Position numbers and translations under genes: made by a program. From Thauera sp. (GTDB taxonomy: Bacteria; Pseudomonadota; Gammaproteobacteria; Burkholderiales; Rhodocyclaceae): a stretch of DNA of 64,000 bases. The stretch covers positions 62,001-126,000 of the forward strand of contig JAFLDS010000003.1 of the NCBI GenBank assembly GCA_017302295.1, given 5' to 3'. Shown here one piece after another: positions 42,716 through 51,865 of the stretch (its first letter is position 1; each line of letters begins with the position of its first letter). The notes under the pieces were generated by a model. That model ran no database searches and had not been told where the DNA came from. It worked only from the letters and a program-made list of their open reading frames with translations.

Positions 42716-43306
42716 ATGTCCTCCCTTGCTTGCCCGCGACCAATCACGGACACCTGACGCTCATGGCCCGGGTCTCCAGGTTCGTGCCGCGACAGGACTA
42801 ATAGCCATCGACACACGTATAACTTTGGACTTAAGCCGGCGATGACCGGCTGCGGTTCTGGCTAAAAGTGCGCCGACGCGATGCTCGCGTACAGACATTG
42901 AGCTTGTATCGTGCGTTGGTTTGGATGTCCAGGGAAAGTCTGCGCACCCATAGGTCATTCCGACTGGCGCGCGATGTGAGCGTTGGAGAGAACACGGGTG
43001 CATTTCGGACAAACCTAAACGTCACAAGCCAGTCGCTGCGCGCAGGAGTGTTCGTCCGTGGTGGCACGCTGCGTGAGCCACGGTCCAGCGACCTGTGCCT
43101 ATGGCAAAGCTATCGGTCCGGGCCACCGGCGGTCAATGACCGATGTTCATGCTCCTCGCCGATTAGGTCCGCAGTTCTGAATGACTCAGATCAGCCTTTA
43201 GCCGAAGTATTCGGTTACTGTCGTGACCGGCCGTTCCGGCCGGTTGTGGACGCTCGGCGCTCGAACAGGGGCGGCGGCATTCCCCCTACGAGAACGCCGT
43301 TTTGCC
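42716..43306. other. Gene-poor right flank of the ABC-3C island
   Basis: About 590 bp with no convincing gene. It should contain the island promoter just upstream of 42715. A 7-bp inverted repeat with a 5-nt loop lies at 43226-43244 without a T-tract. Frames across the region give low-complexity Arg/Ser-rich products and are not believed. Confidence 0.5.
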
Positions 43307-44722
43307 TCATCGCCCCGACTTCATCCGCAGCGCCGCCAGCAGCGCCAAGCCGAATATCAGCGCGAGCAGCACGAAGGCTTGCGAATAGGCCCAGTGGATT
43401 CCCGGCGGCTCGGCGCCGTGAACACCGATGCGCCATTCGACAAACACCGCGGCGATCGCCACGCCGAGCACGCCGCCGAACTGGCGGGTGTAGTTGCTGA
43501 CCATCGATGCCTGGCCGACCTGTTCCGGTAGCACGCCCCGCATGGCGGCGACGGTCAGCGCCGGAATGGTGAGACCCAGCCCGAGGCGGCCGAGCATGCT
43601 CGCCGCAACCACGGCGGTGTAGCTGATCGAGGGCCCGAGCAGCGCAAAGGGCAGGAAGGAAACTCCGAACACCGCCAGGCCCCAGATCATGACCGCCCGC
43701 GGCGAGTGACGGTCGGTGAGCCAGCCCGCCACCGGGATCGCCACCGCCAGCAGAAGTCCGCCGGGCAGCAGGGCGAGGCCAGCCAGCGCCGCGTCGTAGC
43801 CCAGCGCCTGCTGCAGGAACACCGGGATCAGGTAGGTGGAGGCATACAGGCCGCAGCCGTAGATCAGGCCCACCACCGCACCCATGCCAAAGCTGCGATC
43901 CGCGAACAGCTCAAGGGAGACGATGGGGGCTGCGGCGCGGCGCCCGTGGCGGATGAAGGCGACCACGCACAGGATCACCAGCACCAGCATTGCCAGGGTT
44001 CGCGGCGCGAGCAACCCGAACTGCCGCAGGCTGGTGATGAAATCGATCGCTGCCAGCGACGCCAGGCACAGGATGCCGACGCCGAGCCAGTCGAAGCGGG
44101 CGCGCGTGCTTTGCTCCGAGCGGGGTAGCAGATAGAGGCCGAACACGCCGGCAAGGAAGCAGAACGGCAGGCTCATCAGGAAGATGGACTGCCAGCCGAA
44201 ACGGTCGAGCAGCACGCCGGCCAGCGAGGGTGCCGCCGCGGGCGCCAGCACGATGCCGAAGCCGATCATGCCGTGCGCCCTGCCCTGGCTCGAAGCCGGA
44301 AAGTGCCGCATCACGACCATGATGGTCAGCGGCTGCAACAGGCCAGCGGCGATCCCCTGCAGCACGCGCATCGCCACCACGAAACCGAAATCCGTGCCAA
44401 GGGCGCCCGCCACGCTGGCCAGCGCGAGCATGAGATTGCCGCCGAGGAACAGGCGACGGAAGCCGACCCGCTCGATCAGCCACGGCGTGGGCAGCATGGC
44501 CAGCGTGAGCGCGGCCAGGAAGCCGGTGATCGCCCACTGCACCTGGTGCTGCCCGAGCCCGAAGTAGCTCCCGAGCGCGGGGACCGCGACGTTGAAGCTG
44601 GTGGTGGCGAACACCGAGGCGATGATGCCGGTGCCGACCACCGCCAGCGCAATCCACTTGTAGGACTCGCCGTAGCGGGCGAGAAGCGCATCGATGTCGG
44701 GTGCCGCCGGTAGCCAGCGCAT
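43307..44722 (-). CDS. MFS transporter, DHA2/EmrB-like
   Basis: A 471-residue membrane protein with about 14 hydrophobic segments, GFLAALTLAMLPTPWLIERVGFRRLF (motif A-like) and GIVLAPAAAPSLAGVLLDRFGW (motif C-like). The ATG at 44722 lies 7 bp after the SDR stop; an upstream start inside the SDR is possible but less likely. As the last gene of the side-chain operon it probably exports or imports a steroid intermediate. Confidence 0.88.
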   Translation of the reverse strand: MRWLPAAPDIDALLARYGESYKWIALAVVGTGIIASVFATTSFNVAVPALGSYFGLGQHQVQWAITGFLAALTLAMLPTPWLIERVGFRRLFLGGNLMLALASVAGALGTDFGFVVAMRVLQGIAAGLLQPLTIMVVMRHFPASSQGRAHGMIGFGIVLAPAAAPSLAGVLLDRFGWQSIFLMSLPFCFLAGVFGLYLLPRSEQSTRARFDWLGVGILCLASLAAIDFITSLRQFGLLAPRTLAMLVLVILCVVAFIRHGRRAAAPIVSLELFADRSFGMGAVVGLIYGCGLYASTYLIPVFLQQALGYDAALAGLALLPGGLLLAVAIPVAGWLTDRHSPRAVMIWGLAVFGVSFLPFALLGPSISYTAVVAASMLGRLGLGLTIPALTVAAMRGVLPEQVGQASMVSNYTRQFGGVLGVAIAAVFVEWRIGVHGAEPPGIHWAYSQAFVLLALIFGLALLAALRMKSGR

Positions 44723-44729
44723 CACGCGG

Positions 44730-45530
44730 TCAGCGCGCCGCTGGCTGCCACGACACACCGTTGATGTGCGAGCCGCCGTCGAGGAAGACGGTGTTGCCGG
44801 TCATGTAGCGGCCGGCATCGCTGCAGATGAAGGCGACGGCGGCGCCGATGTCCTGCTCGGGCTCGCCCATCCGGCCCATCGGGTTCTGCTTCAGCAACTG
44901 CGCCGCGTTCTCAGGCGACGCGGCGGCGAAACGCTCGTAGGCCGGGGTGCGCGCACCGGGGCAGATCGCATTGACGGTGATGCCGTGCGGTGCCCACTCG
45001 CGCGCGGCGCTGCGGGTGAGGCAGCGCAGCGCTTCCTTGCTGACGTTGTAGTCGGCGGTGTACAAGTGCGCGTTGACGCCATTGAGCGAGCACATGTTGA
45101 TGACGCGGCCCCAGCCCTGCACCTTCATGAGCGGAAAGGCGCGCTGCATGGCGGCCAGCGGGGCGTAGAAGCTGCCCTGCAGCGCGCGCGCGAAGTCGCC
45201 CGCCGCCTTGTGCTCGATGGGGCCGGGCATGTTGCCGAGGTAGGCGTTGTTGACCAGGATGTGGATGGCAGCGAAGCGCTCCGCGACCTCGTCGACCAAC
45301 GCCTCGACGCTCGCGCTGTCGGCGATGTCGCAACCGATCGCCAGCGCGTCATCGCCACGCGACAGCGCGATCGACACGGTTTCGGCCGCGGTGTCGGCAT
45401 TGATGTCCGACACGACGACCTTCGCGCCCTGCTCCGCCAGTTGCAGCGCGACCCCGCGGCCGATGCCCTGGCCCGCACCGGTGACGATGGCGACCTTGCC
45501 GGCGAGGAAACCGCGCTGCTTCGCGTCCAT
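44730..45530 (-). CDS. Short-chain dehydrogenase
   Basis: A 266-residue SDR with GAGQGIGRGVAL, NNAYLG (changed from NNAG), NMCSLNGV and YNVSK. It is placed 4 bp after an acyl-CoA dehydrogenase in the side-chain operon. It may oxidise the beta-hydroxyacyl-CoA or a ring hydroxyl; the substrate is not readable from the sequence. Confidence 0.86.
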   Translation of the reverse strand: MDAKQRGFLAGKVAIVTGAGQGIGRGVALQLAEQGAKVVVSDINADTAAETVSIALSRGDDALAIGCDIADSASVEALVDEVAERFAAIHILVNNAYLGNMPGPIEHKAAGDFARALQGSFYAPLAAMQRAFPLMKVQGWGRVINMCSLNGVNAHLYTADYNVSKEALRCLTRSAAREWAPHGITVNAICPGARTPAYERFAAASPENAAQLLKQNPMGRMGEPEQDIGAAVAFICSDAGRYMTGNTVFLDGGSHINGVSWQPAAR

Positions 45531-45534
45531 TGCT

Positions 45535-46701
45535 TCAGGCCTCCGCCGCCGTCACCTCGCCGTAGCGCTGGCAGTGGAAATCGCCATCGCCGAGGCTGGC
45601 CTGGGCGACGCGGATGCGCTTCAGGTACAAGCCGACATCGAGTTCGTCGGTGACGCCCATGCCGCCGTGCATCTGCACCGCCTCGCGGCTGATGCGGTGG
45701 GCGGCGTCGCCGGCCTTCCACTTGGCGAGGCTGGCCAGGCGCGCACGCCCCGCGGCGTCGAGCGCCGGGTCGTCCATCGCCGCCAGGCCGGCCATCACCG
45801 TGCTGCGCGCAAGCTCCAGGTGGGCGTAGCACCACGCCGCGCGGTGCTGCAGGGCCTGGAAGGAGCCGATCGGCACGTCGAACTGCACGCGCGTCTTCAG
45901 GTACTCGACGGTGGTGTCGAACAGGCTTTGCGTGGCACCCAGCATCTCCGCGGCGAGGCACACGCGGCCACGGTCGAGCGCAGCATCGAGCGCGGCGAAG
46001 CCCTCGCCTTCCGCCCCCAGCAGCGCCGCGACGCCGAGGCGCACGTCGTTGAGCACCAGCGTGGCGTGGTTGCGCGAATCCAGCGTCTTCATCGCCGACA
46101 CCTGCAGGCCCGGTGCATCGGCCGGGACGATGAACAGGCTGATGCCGCCCTTCTCGCCTGGCTTACCACCGGTGCGCGCGGCGACAATGAAGGCATCCGC
46201 CCCCACGCCGTCGGCGACGAAGGCCTTGGTGCCCTTGAGTACGTAATCGTCACCCGCGCGCTCAGCGCGCAGCGCGACGGCGGCCGGGTCGTGGCGCGGC
46301 GTTTCATCCACCGCGAGCGCGATGCGCTTGTCGCCGCCGATCAGCGCGGCCATCCATTCCGCCTGCTGCGCTTCGGAACCGGCCAGTTCGATCACCGATC
46401 CGGCCAGCACGATGCTCGACAGCAGCGGCGAGGCCGACAGGTTGCGGCCGATCTGCTCGAACACCGCCCCCAGGCCCTTGCAACCGAAAGCCAGGCCGCC
46501 GAGTTCCTCGGGGAAGGGAATGGCGCTCCAGCCCATGTCGACCATCTCGCGCCACAGCGCGGCGTCGAAGCCGTCGGCGGTGCCCCCTGACATACCCTCA
46601 TCGCGCAGCTTGCGCTGGGCGGCGACCGGGCTCTTCGCCATCAGGAACTCGGCGGCGGTGTCGGCCAGCAGTTGCTGCTCTTCGGAATAAACCAGACTCA
46701 T
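45535..46701 (-). CDS. Acyl-CoA dehydrogenase
   Basis: A 388-residue acyl-CoA dehydrogenase. It has RVQFDVPIGSFQALQHRAA and QMHGGMGVTDELDVGLYLKR at the active-site end. The mid-domain has diverged FAD contacts (VDETPRHDPAAV in place of TEPxxGSD), typical of the non-FAD-binding half of a heteromeric enzyme. It lies 13 bp after its likely partner gene at 46715-47929. Confidence 0.88.
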   Translation of the reverse strand: MSLVYSEEQQLLADTAAEFLMAKSPVAAQRKLRDEGMSGGTADGFDAALWREMVDMGWSAIPFPEELGGLAFGCKGLGAVFEQIGRNLSASPLLSSIVLAGSVIELAGSEAQQAEWMAALIGGDKRIALAVDETPRHDPAAVALRAERAGDDYVLKGTKAFVADGVGADAFIVAARTGGKPGEKGGISLFIVPADAPGLQVSAMKTLDSRNHATLVLNDVRLGVAALLGAEGEGFAALDAALDRGRVCLAAEMLGATQSLFDTTVEYLKTRVQFDVPIGSFQALQHRAAWCYAHLELARSTVMAGLAAMDDPALDAAGRARLASLAKWKAGDAAHRISREAVQMHGGMGVTDELDVGLYLKRIRVAQASLGDGDFHCQRYGEVTAAEA

Positions 46702-46714
46702 GACCTGCTACTCC

Positions 46715-47929
46715 TCACTTGCCCTGCTTGCCGGCGCCGCCCTCGGGCAGCTCCAGCACGCGCTTGGCGATCACGTTCAACTGCACCTCGGACGAGCCGC
46801 CGGCGATCGTCTGCGCGAAGCTGCCCAGCCAGGCCTTGGTCATCGCCAGTTCCTGCGCTTCGAAGGCCTCGCCTTCCCAGCCCAGCGCGCGGTGGCCGAG
46901 CACGTCGGCGAGCACTTCGAACTTGTCCTTCTCTTGCTCGGAGTGCACCAGCTTCATGATCGACATCAGGCCGGACACGTTCTTGCGCGCGCGCGCTTCC
47001 TCGCCCATGCGCTGGGCGGTGAGGCTGTAGGCCATCTCGTCCATCGCCATCGCGTAGGCGCGCTGGCGCAGCGCGATGTCGGCCGGCGAGGACACATCCT
47101 GCGCCGGCAGGTACTTGCCGGCGATCGACAGCAGGTCGAAGTGCGTCGGCAGGGCGAACTCGCCGAACTTGGACATCGCGCGGCGTTCGTGCTGCAGCAG
47201 CGCCTTGGCCAGCGTCCAGCCGCCGTTGAGCGGGCCGATCAACTGGCCCTTGGGCACCTTCACGTTGTCGAAGAAGACCTGGCAGAACGACGACTTGCCG
47301 CTAATGAGGTCGATCGGTCGCGCCTCGATGCCGGGCGAGGCCATGTCGACCACCAGCAGGCTGATGCCCTGCTGCTTGGGCACGTCGGGGTTGGTGCGCA
47401 CCAACATGTACATCCAGTCCGACTTGTCGCCGTAGGACGTCCAGATCTTGGTGCCATTGACGACGAAGTGGTCGCCGGCATCCACCGCGCTGGTCTTCAG
47501 GCTGGCGAGGTCGGAGCCGGCGTTGGGCTCGGAGAAGCCCTGGCACCAGCGGATCTCGCCGCGCGCCATCGGCGGCAGCAGCTCGCGCTTCTGTTCCTCG
47601 GTGCCGAACTCGAGCACCACCGGGCCGAGCATCCAGATGCCGAGGTTGATCTGCGGCGGCCGGCAGCGCAGGCGGCGCATCTCGGCCTCCAGCACGGTGT
47701 TCTGCTCGGGTGTAAGCCCTCCGCCGCCGTACTCCGCAGGCCAGTCAGGGCAGAACCAGCCCTTGTCGCGCATGCGCTCGAACCACAGGCGCTGGTCCTC
47801 ATTCTTGAACTCGACCGTGCGGCCGCCCCACACCAGCTCGCCATCGGGCATCGCGGTGCGCATCGAGGGCGGGCAGTTGGCTTCGAGCCAGGCCCGGGTC
47901 TCACGGCGGAAATCTTCGAGGGTGCTCAT
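46715..47929 (-). CDS. Acyl-CoA dehydrogenase
   Basis: A 404-residue acyl-CoA dehydrogenase with the intact FAD segment GFSEPNAGSDLASL, NGTKIWTSYGDKSDW and a C-terminal IAGGSSEVQLNVIAKRVLELP. It is probably the FAD-binding partner of 45535-46701, making a second heteromeric dehydrogenase beside the ChsE-like pair. Confidence 0.88.
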   Translation of the reverse strand: MSTLEDFRRETRAWLEANCPPSMRTAMPDGELVWGGRTVEFKNEDQRLWFERMRDKGWFCPDWPAEYGGGGLTPEQNTVLEAEMRRLRCRPPQINLGIWMLGPVVLEFGTEEQKRELLPPMARGEIRWCQGFSEPNAGSDLASLKTSAVDAGDHFVVNGTKIWTSYGDKSDWMYMLVRTNPDVPKQQGISLLVVDMASPGIEARPIDLISGKSSFCQVFFDNVKVPKGQLIGPLNGGWTLAKALLQHERRAMSKFGEFALPTHFDLLSIAGKYLPAQDVSSPADIALRQRAYAMAMDEMAYSLTAQRMGEEARARKNVSGLMSIMKLVHSEQEKDKFEVLADVLGHRALGWEGEAFEAQELAMTKAWLGSFAQTIAGGSSEVQLNVIAKRVLELPEGGAGKQGK

Positions 47930-47948
47930 GTGTTATTCCTGTGCGGGT

Positions 47949-49115
47949 TCAGCGCGAACGCGGCATGCCGAGGCCGAACTGTGCCACCAGTTCGCGCTGG
48001 ATCTCGTTGGTGCCGCCGCCGAAGGTCAGCGTGACCGAGGCGCGCACCTCGTATTCCAGTTCGCCGAGCAGGGCCGCGGCGGCCGAGCCCTCGCGCACCA
48101 GGCCGCTGGCGCCGACGATCTCGGAGAGCTTGCGCAGGATATCGATCGCGGACTCCGAACCGTACACCTTGGTGGCCGAAGCCAGCGCCACGTCCATGTG
48201 GCCGCGCTCGAGGTCGGCAGCAATGCGAAAGTTGATCAGGCGCATGGCCTCGAGCTTGGCATAGCACTCGGCCAGCAGGCTGCGCACCCAGGCCGCATCG
48301 ACCGCGCGGCGGCCGTTCTCGTCCTTGGCCTTGGCCCACAGCAGCACGCGGCGGAACAGGGCGACGACCTTGTCCGACCATGAGCCCAGGCCCAGGCGCT
48401 CGTGATTGAGCTGGGCGGTAATCAGCTTCCAGCCACCGTTGAGCTCGCCGACCAGCATCTCCTTCGGCACCTTGACGTTGTCGTAGTAGGTGGCCGCGGT
48501 GGGGTTGCTGCAGGTAGGGATGACGGTGTGCGAGAAGCCTTCCACCTTGGTGTCCAGGATGAGGATGGACACGCCCTTGTGACGCGGCAGGTTGGGGTCG
48601 GTGCGCGCGGCCAGCCAGACGTAGTCGGCGGCCTCGGCGCCCGAGGTCCACAACTTGTTGCCGTTGACCACGAAATGGTCGCCGTCGAGCCGCGCGCTGG
48701 TCTTGAGCGTGGCGAGGTCGGAGCCGGCTTCCGGCTCGGAATAGCCGATGGCGAACATGATCTCGCCCGCGGCGATGCCGGGCAGGAACTTCTTCTTCTG
48801 CAGCTCGGTGCCCGCCTCCATCAGCGCCGGACCCACCGTGCTGATGGTGACGAAGGGCAGCGGCGCGCCAGCGATGTTGGCCTCTTCGAAGAAGATCAGC
48901 TGCTCGGTGGCGGCATAGCCCTGGCCGCCGTGCTCCTTGGGCCAGCCCACCGCCAGCCAGCCGTCCGCGCCCATCTTGCGGATGGTGTTGCGGTACAGGT
49001 CGCCGCCTTCCTTGCCGCGCAGCTCGCTGCGCAGCTCGGGGGTCATCAGGGTCTGGAAGTAGTCGCGCACCTTCAGGCGCAGCGCGTGTTGTTCCGGGGT
49101 CAGATCGACGAACAT
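47949..49115 (-). CDS. Acyl-CoA dehydrogenase, ChsE2/FadE29-like
   Basis: A 388-residue acyl-CoA dehydrogenase with GYSEPEAGSDLATL, NGNKLWTSGAEAADYVWLAAR and GGGTNEIQRELVAQFGLGMP. It lies 17 bp after the Ltp2 gene. In actinobacteria ChsE1-ChsE2 form an alpha2beta2 enzyme that desaturates the three-carbon side chain; this would be the FAD-binding half, with 50722-51855 as the other. Confidence 0.87.
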   Translation of the reverse strand: MFVDLTPEQHALRLKVRDYFQTLMTPELRSELRGKEGGDLYRNTIRKMGADGWLAVGWPKEHGGQGYAATEQLIFFEEANIAGAPLPFVTISTVGPALMEAGTELQKKKFLPGIAAGEIMFAIGYSEPEAGSDLATLKTSARLDGDHFVVNGNKLWTSGAEAADYVWLAARTDPNLPRHKGVSILILDTKVEGFSHTVIPTCSNPTAATYYDNVKVPKEMLVGELNGGWKLITAQLNHERLGLGSWSDKVVALFRRVLLWAKAKDENGRRAVDAAWVRSLLAECYAKLEAMRLINFRIAADLERGHMDVALASATKVYGSESAIDILRKLSEIVGASGLVREGSAAAALLGELEYEVRASVTLTFGGGTNEIQRELVAQFGLGMPRSR

Positions 49116-49132
49116 CGTCCGTTCTCCTTCGC

Positions 49133-50311
49133 TCAGGCGACGCCGAGAATGAGGCCGCTGGTGGGCACGCCGGTACCGGCGGTGACCAGCACGTTCTCGA
49201 CATCGGCTATCTGGTTGGCCGCGGTGCCGCGCACCTGGCGCACCGCTTCGGCGACGCCGTTCATGCCGTGGATGTAAGCCTCGCCAAGCTGGCCGCCATG
49301 GGTGTTGATCGGCAGCTTGCCGCCGCGGGCGTGCTCTCCGGCGCGGATGAAGTCCTTCGCCTCGCCACGCTTGCAGAAGCCGAATTCCTCGAGCTGCGGC
49401 AGCACGAAGGGGGTGAAGTGGTCGTAGATCACCGCGGTCTGGAATGCGTCGGGGCCGAGGCCGGACTGGGCGTAGAGCTCCTTCGCCACCACCCCCATCT
49501 CGGGCAGGCCGCTGATGTCGTCGCGGTAGAACGAGGTCATGCTCTGCTGGCCTTCGGCGATGCCTTGCGAGCCGGCCTTGATGATCACCGGCTTCTGCTT
49601 GAGGTCACGCGCGCGCTCGACCGAGGTGATGACCATGGCCACCGCGCCGTCGGATTCCTGGCAGCAGTCGAGCAGACGCAGCGGCTCGGCGATCCACTTC
49701 GAGGCCTGGTGCTCTTCGAGCGTGATCGGCTTGCCGTAGAAGAAGGCCGCCGGGTTGGTGGCGGCGAAGTCGCGCACCGCCACCGACACGCGGCCGAAGT
49801 CCTCGCTGGTGGCGCCATACTCGTGCATGTAACGCTGGGCGAACATGCCCACCCAGGCCGCCGGGGTGTGGAAGCCGTAGGGCATGTACCAGCCGTAGTT
49901 CACGTTCTCGAAGATCGGCGTGTCGCCGAAGCCGTAGGTGCCGGTGCCGAAGCGGTACCAGGAGCGCTCGTTCATGGCGCGGAACACCACCACGGTCTTC
50001 GCCACACCGGTGGCCACCGCCATCGCCGCATGAAGTAGCGGTGCGCACGCCCCGCCGCCGCCGTGCGGAATCTGCGAGAAGAATTTCACGTTCTTGCAGC
50101 CGAGCAGGCGGGCGATTTCGTATTCCGGCACCTTGTCCATGGTGTAGGACGAGAAGCCCTCTACCTCGGAGGGGTCGATGCCGGCGTCGGCCAGCGCGGC
50201 CAATGTGGCTTCCATCGCCAGGCGCAGCTCGGTGCGGCCGGAGTTCTTGGAGAATTCGGTCGCGCCCAGGCCAACGATGGCGGCGCGGCCGGAAAGGGAC
50301 ATATCCGTCAT
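49133..50311 (-). CDS. ltp2: Ltp2-like steroid side-chain aldolase
   Basis: A 392-residue thiolase-fold protein lacking the thiolase nucleophile context; the region reads PHGGGGACAPLLHAAMA. It has VIYDHFTPFVLPQLEEFGF and INTHGGQLGEAYIHGMNGV, where Ltp2 enzymes keep essential tyrosines. It is expected to perform retro-aldol cleavage of the 17-hydroxy-20-carboxyl-CoA side chain to propionyl-CoA and a 17-ketosteroid. The neighbouring ChsH1, ChsH2 and acyl-CoA dehydrogenases match the igr-type operon of actinobacteria. Confidence 0.88.
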   Translation of the reverse strand: MTDMSLSGRAAIVGLGATEFSKNSGRTELRLAMEATLAALADAGIDPSEVEGFSSYTMDKVPEYEIARLLGCKNVKFFSQIPHGGGGACAPLLHAAMAVATGVAKTVVVFRAMNERSWYRFGTGTYGFGDTPIFENVNYGWYMPYGFHTPAAWVGMFAQRYMHEYGATSEDFGRVSVAVRDFAATNPAAFFYGKPITLEEHQASKWIAEPLRLLDCCQESDGAVAMVITSVERARDLKQKPVIIKAGSQGIAEGQQSMTSFYRDDISGLPEMGVVAKELYAQSGLGPDAFQTAVIYDHFTPFVLPQLEEFGFCKRGEAKDFIRAGEHARGGKLPINTHGGQLGEAYIHGMNGVAEAVRQVRGTAANQIADVENVLVTAGTGVPTSGLILGVA

Positions 50312-50330
50312 GTGTTCGGTTCTCCGCAGG

Positions 50331-50750
50331 TCAGGGCAGCACCAGCGTGGCCGTTCCGGTCACGTGGCTGCCCATCGAGTTCTTGCCCTTGAGTGCGACG
50401 TCCACCTCGCGGCTGGCCGCGTCGGCGCGGACCACTTCGCCGCTGAAGGTCATCGTGTCGCCCGGGTAATTGGGCGCGCCGAGCTTGATCTTGAGATCCT
50501 TGAAGCGCGCCGCCGGACCGGCCCAGCCTTCGACGAAGCGCTGCGCCAGGCCGCTGGTGGTGAGGATGTTCATGAACACGTGCGGCGAGCCGAGCTGCTG
50601 CGCGGCCTCCATGTCGTGGTGGCCGGGGAAGTAGTCGCGGGTGGCGATCGCGGTGGACGCGATCAGCGTCGTGGTGATCGGGATCGCCAGCTCGGGCAGC
50701 GCCTCGCCGGGGCGCACGTCGTCAAAGCGCTTGCTGTTCTTCGAGGTCAT
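50331..50750 (-). CDS. chsH1: MaoC-like enoyl-CoA hydratase subunit, ChsH1-like
   Basis: A 139-residue single hot-dog domain. TRDYFPGHHDMEAA carries the Asp and His expected of the catalytic hydratase motif. ChsH1 pairs with the N-terminal MaoC domain of ChsH2 to hydrate the side-chain enoyl-CoA. It overlaps the upstream acyl-CoA dehydrogenase gene by 29 bp, suggesting coupled translation. Confidence 0.88.
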   Translation of the reverse strand: MTSKNSKRFDDVRPGEALPELAIPITTTLIASTAIATRDYFPGHHDMEAAQQLGSPHVFMNILTTSGLAQRFVEGWAGPAARFKDLKIKLGAPNYPGDTMTFSGEVVRADAASREVDVALKGKNSMGSHVTGTATLVLP

Positions 50751-51855
50751 ATTTCCATCCCAGCGTGTCGTTGTTGGCGAGCCAGTCGCCGAGTCGTTCG
50801 AGCGTGGCGGCGCTGCCGCCCAGGGTGATGCCGAGCGCGCGGCTCCAGTAAAGGTAGCGGTGGATCGGGTAGGTCAGATCGACGCCGATGCCGCCATGCA
50901 CGTGCTGCGCCTTGTGGCCGACGAGGTGACCGCATTCGTTGGCGAGGTACTTGACCGCCAGCGCCTCGGACGGCGACGGCAGGCCGGCGTCGAGCCGGTA
51001 CACCAGCTGCCACAGCGCCGAGCGCAGCGCCTCGATGGCGATGTGGGCGTCGGCCATGCTCATCTGCACCGCCTGGAAGGTGGCGATGGCGCGGTCGAAC
51101 TGGCGGCGGTCGTTGATGTAAGCGACCGTGCGACGCACCTGCTCGCTGCTCACGCCCAGCTGCAGCGCAGCCAGTGCGGCGATTGCGCGCTGCTCCAGCC
51201 AGGGCAGCGCAGCCTCGGGCAGCACCGCGTCCGCGGCCAGGCGGTGGGCGTTGAAGCTCAGGTCGGCGACCGCCTCGCAGTGGGTGAACACCCCGGCAAC
51301 CTTGTCGATGCCGGCTTCGCGCAGGTTCACCGACACCAGCCGGGGGCCGTCGTCGGTGTCGGCCAGCAGCAAGGCACGGCACACCTCGGCGCCCAGTGCC
51401 ACTGCGGCAACCTTGCCGTCCAGCACCCAGCCGTCACCCTCGCGGCGCGCCTTGAGCGCGACGCCGTGGGCACGCGCTGCCGCACCGAGCGACAGCGTGA
51501 TCATCAGTTTGCTTTCGGCGGCGTCGGCGGCGATCGCGGCACCGGTCCCACCACCGAAGCGCGCCAGCGTTGCAGCGCCAAGCTGGTGGCGCCACAACGG
51601 CACATTGCCGAGGCCGCGCCCCTGGGCTTCGAGCACCAGCATCAGCTCGGTCATGCCGAGGCCGCTACCGCCCGCTTCTTCGGGGATGGCCAGCGCATGC
51701 AGGCCGGTCTCGACGCACTGCTTCCACAGGTCGGCCATGAAGGGCTCGCCCGCGGTGTCGAAGGCGCGCAGGCGGTCGTCCGTGCACAAGTCGCCGAACA
51801 GGCTGCCCGCCATGTCGGCGATGGCGCGCTGATCGTCAGTCAGTTGGAAATCCAT
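50722..51855 (-). CDS. Acyl-CoA dehydrogenase, ChsE1/FadE28-like
   Basis: A 377-residue acyl-CoA dehydrogenase. The N-terminal helix is MDFQLTDDQRAIADMAG and the catalytic-end helix is HVHGGIGVDLTYPIHRYLYW. The FAD segment is degenerate (LSLGAAARAHGVALKAR), as in ChsE1-type subunits. The ATG at 51855 begins the helix; an upstream start at 51876 is less likely. It sits between chsH2 and chsH1. Confidence 0.87.
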   Translation of the reverse strand: MDFQLTDDQRAIADMAGSLFGDLCTDDRLRAFDTAGEPFMADLWKQCVETGLHALAIPEEAGGSGLGMTELMLVLEAQGRGLGNVPLWRHQLGAATLARFGGGTGAAIAADAAESKLMITLSLGAAARAHGVALKARREGDGWVLDGKVAAVALGAEVCRALLLADTDDGPRLVSVNLREAGIDKVAGVFTHCEAVADLSFNAHRLAADAVLPEAALPWLEQRAIAALAALQLGVSSEQVRRTVAYINDRRQFDRAIATFQAVQMSMADAHIAIEALRSALWQLVYRLDAGLPSPSEALAVKYLANECGHLVGHKAQHVHGGIGVDLTYPIHRYLYWSRALGITLGGSAATLERLGDWLANNDTLGWKYDLEEQQAL

Positions 51856-51865
51856 ACTCGTCTCC

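Noticed and set aside
43226-43244. Hairpin as a terminator for the side-chain operon
   Set aside because: Stem of only 7 bp and no T-tract on either strand.
38769-43306. Direct repeats or attachment sites bounding the ABC-3C island
   Set aside because: I compared the two flanks by eye and found no convincing duplicate; no integrase or tRNA is present.
42868-43500. Plus-strand 210-codon frame in the gene-poor region right of the ABC-3C island
   Set aside because: Low-complexity Arg/Ser/Pro product that runs antisense into the MFS gene; no ribosome site or recognisable fold.
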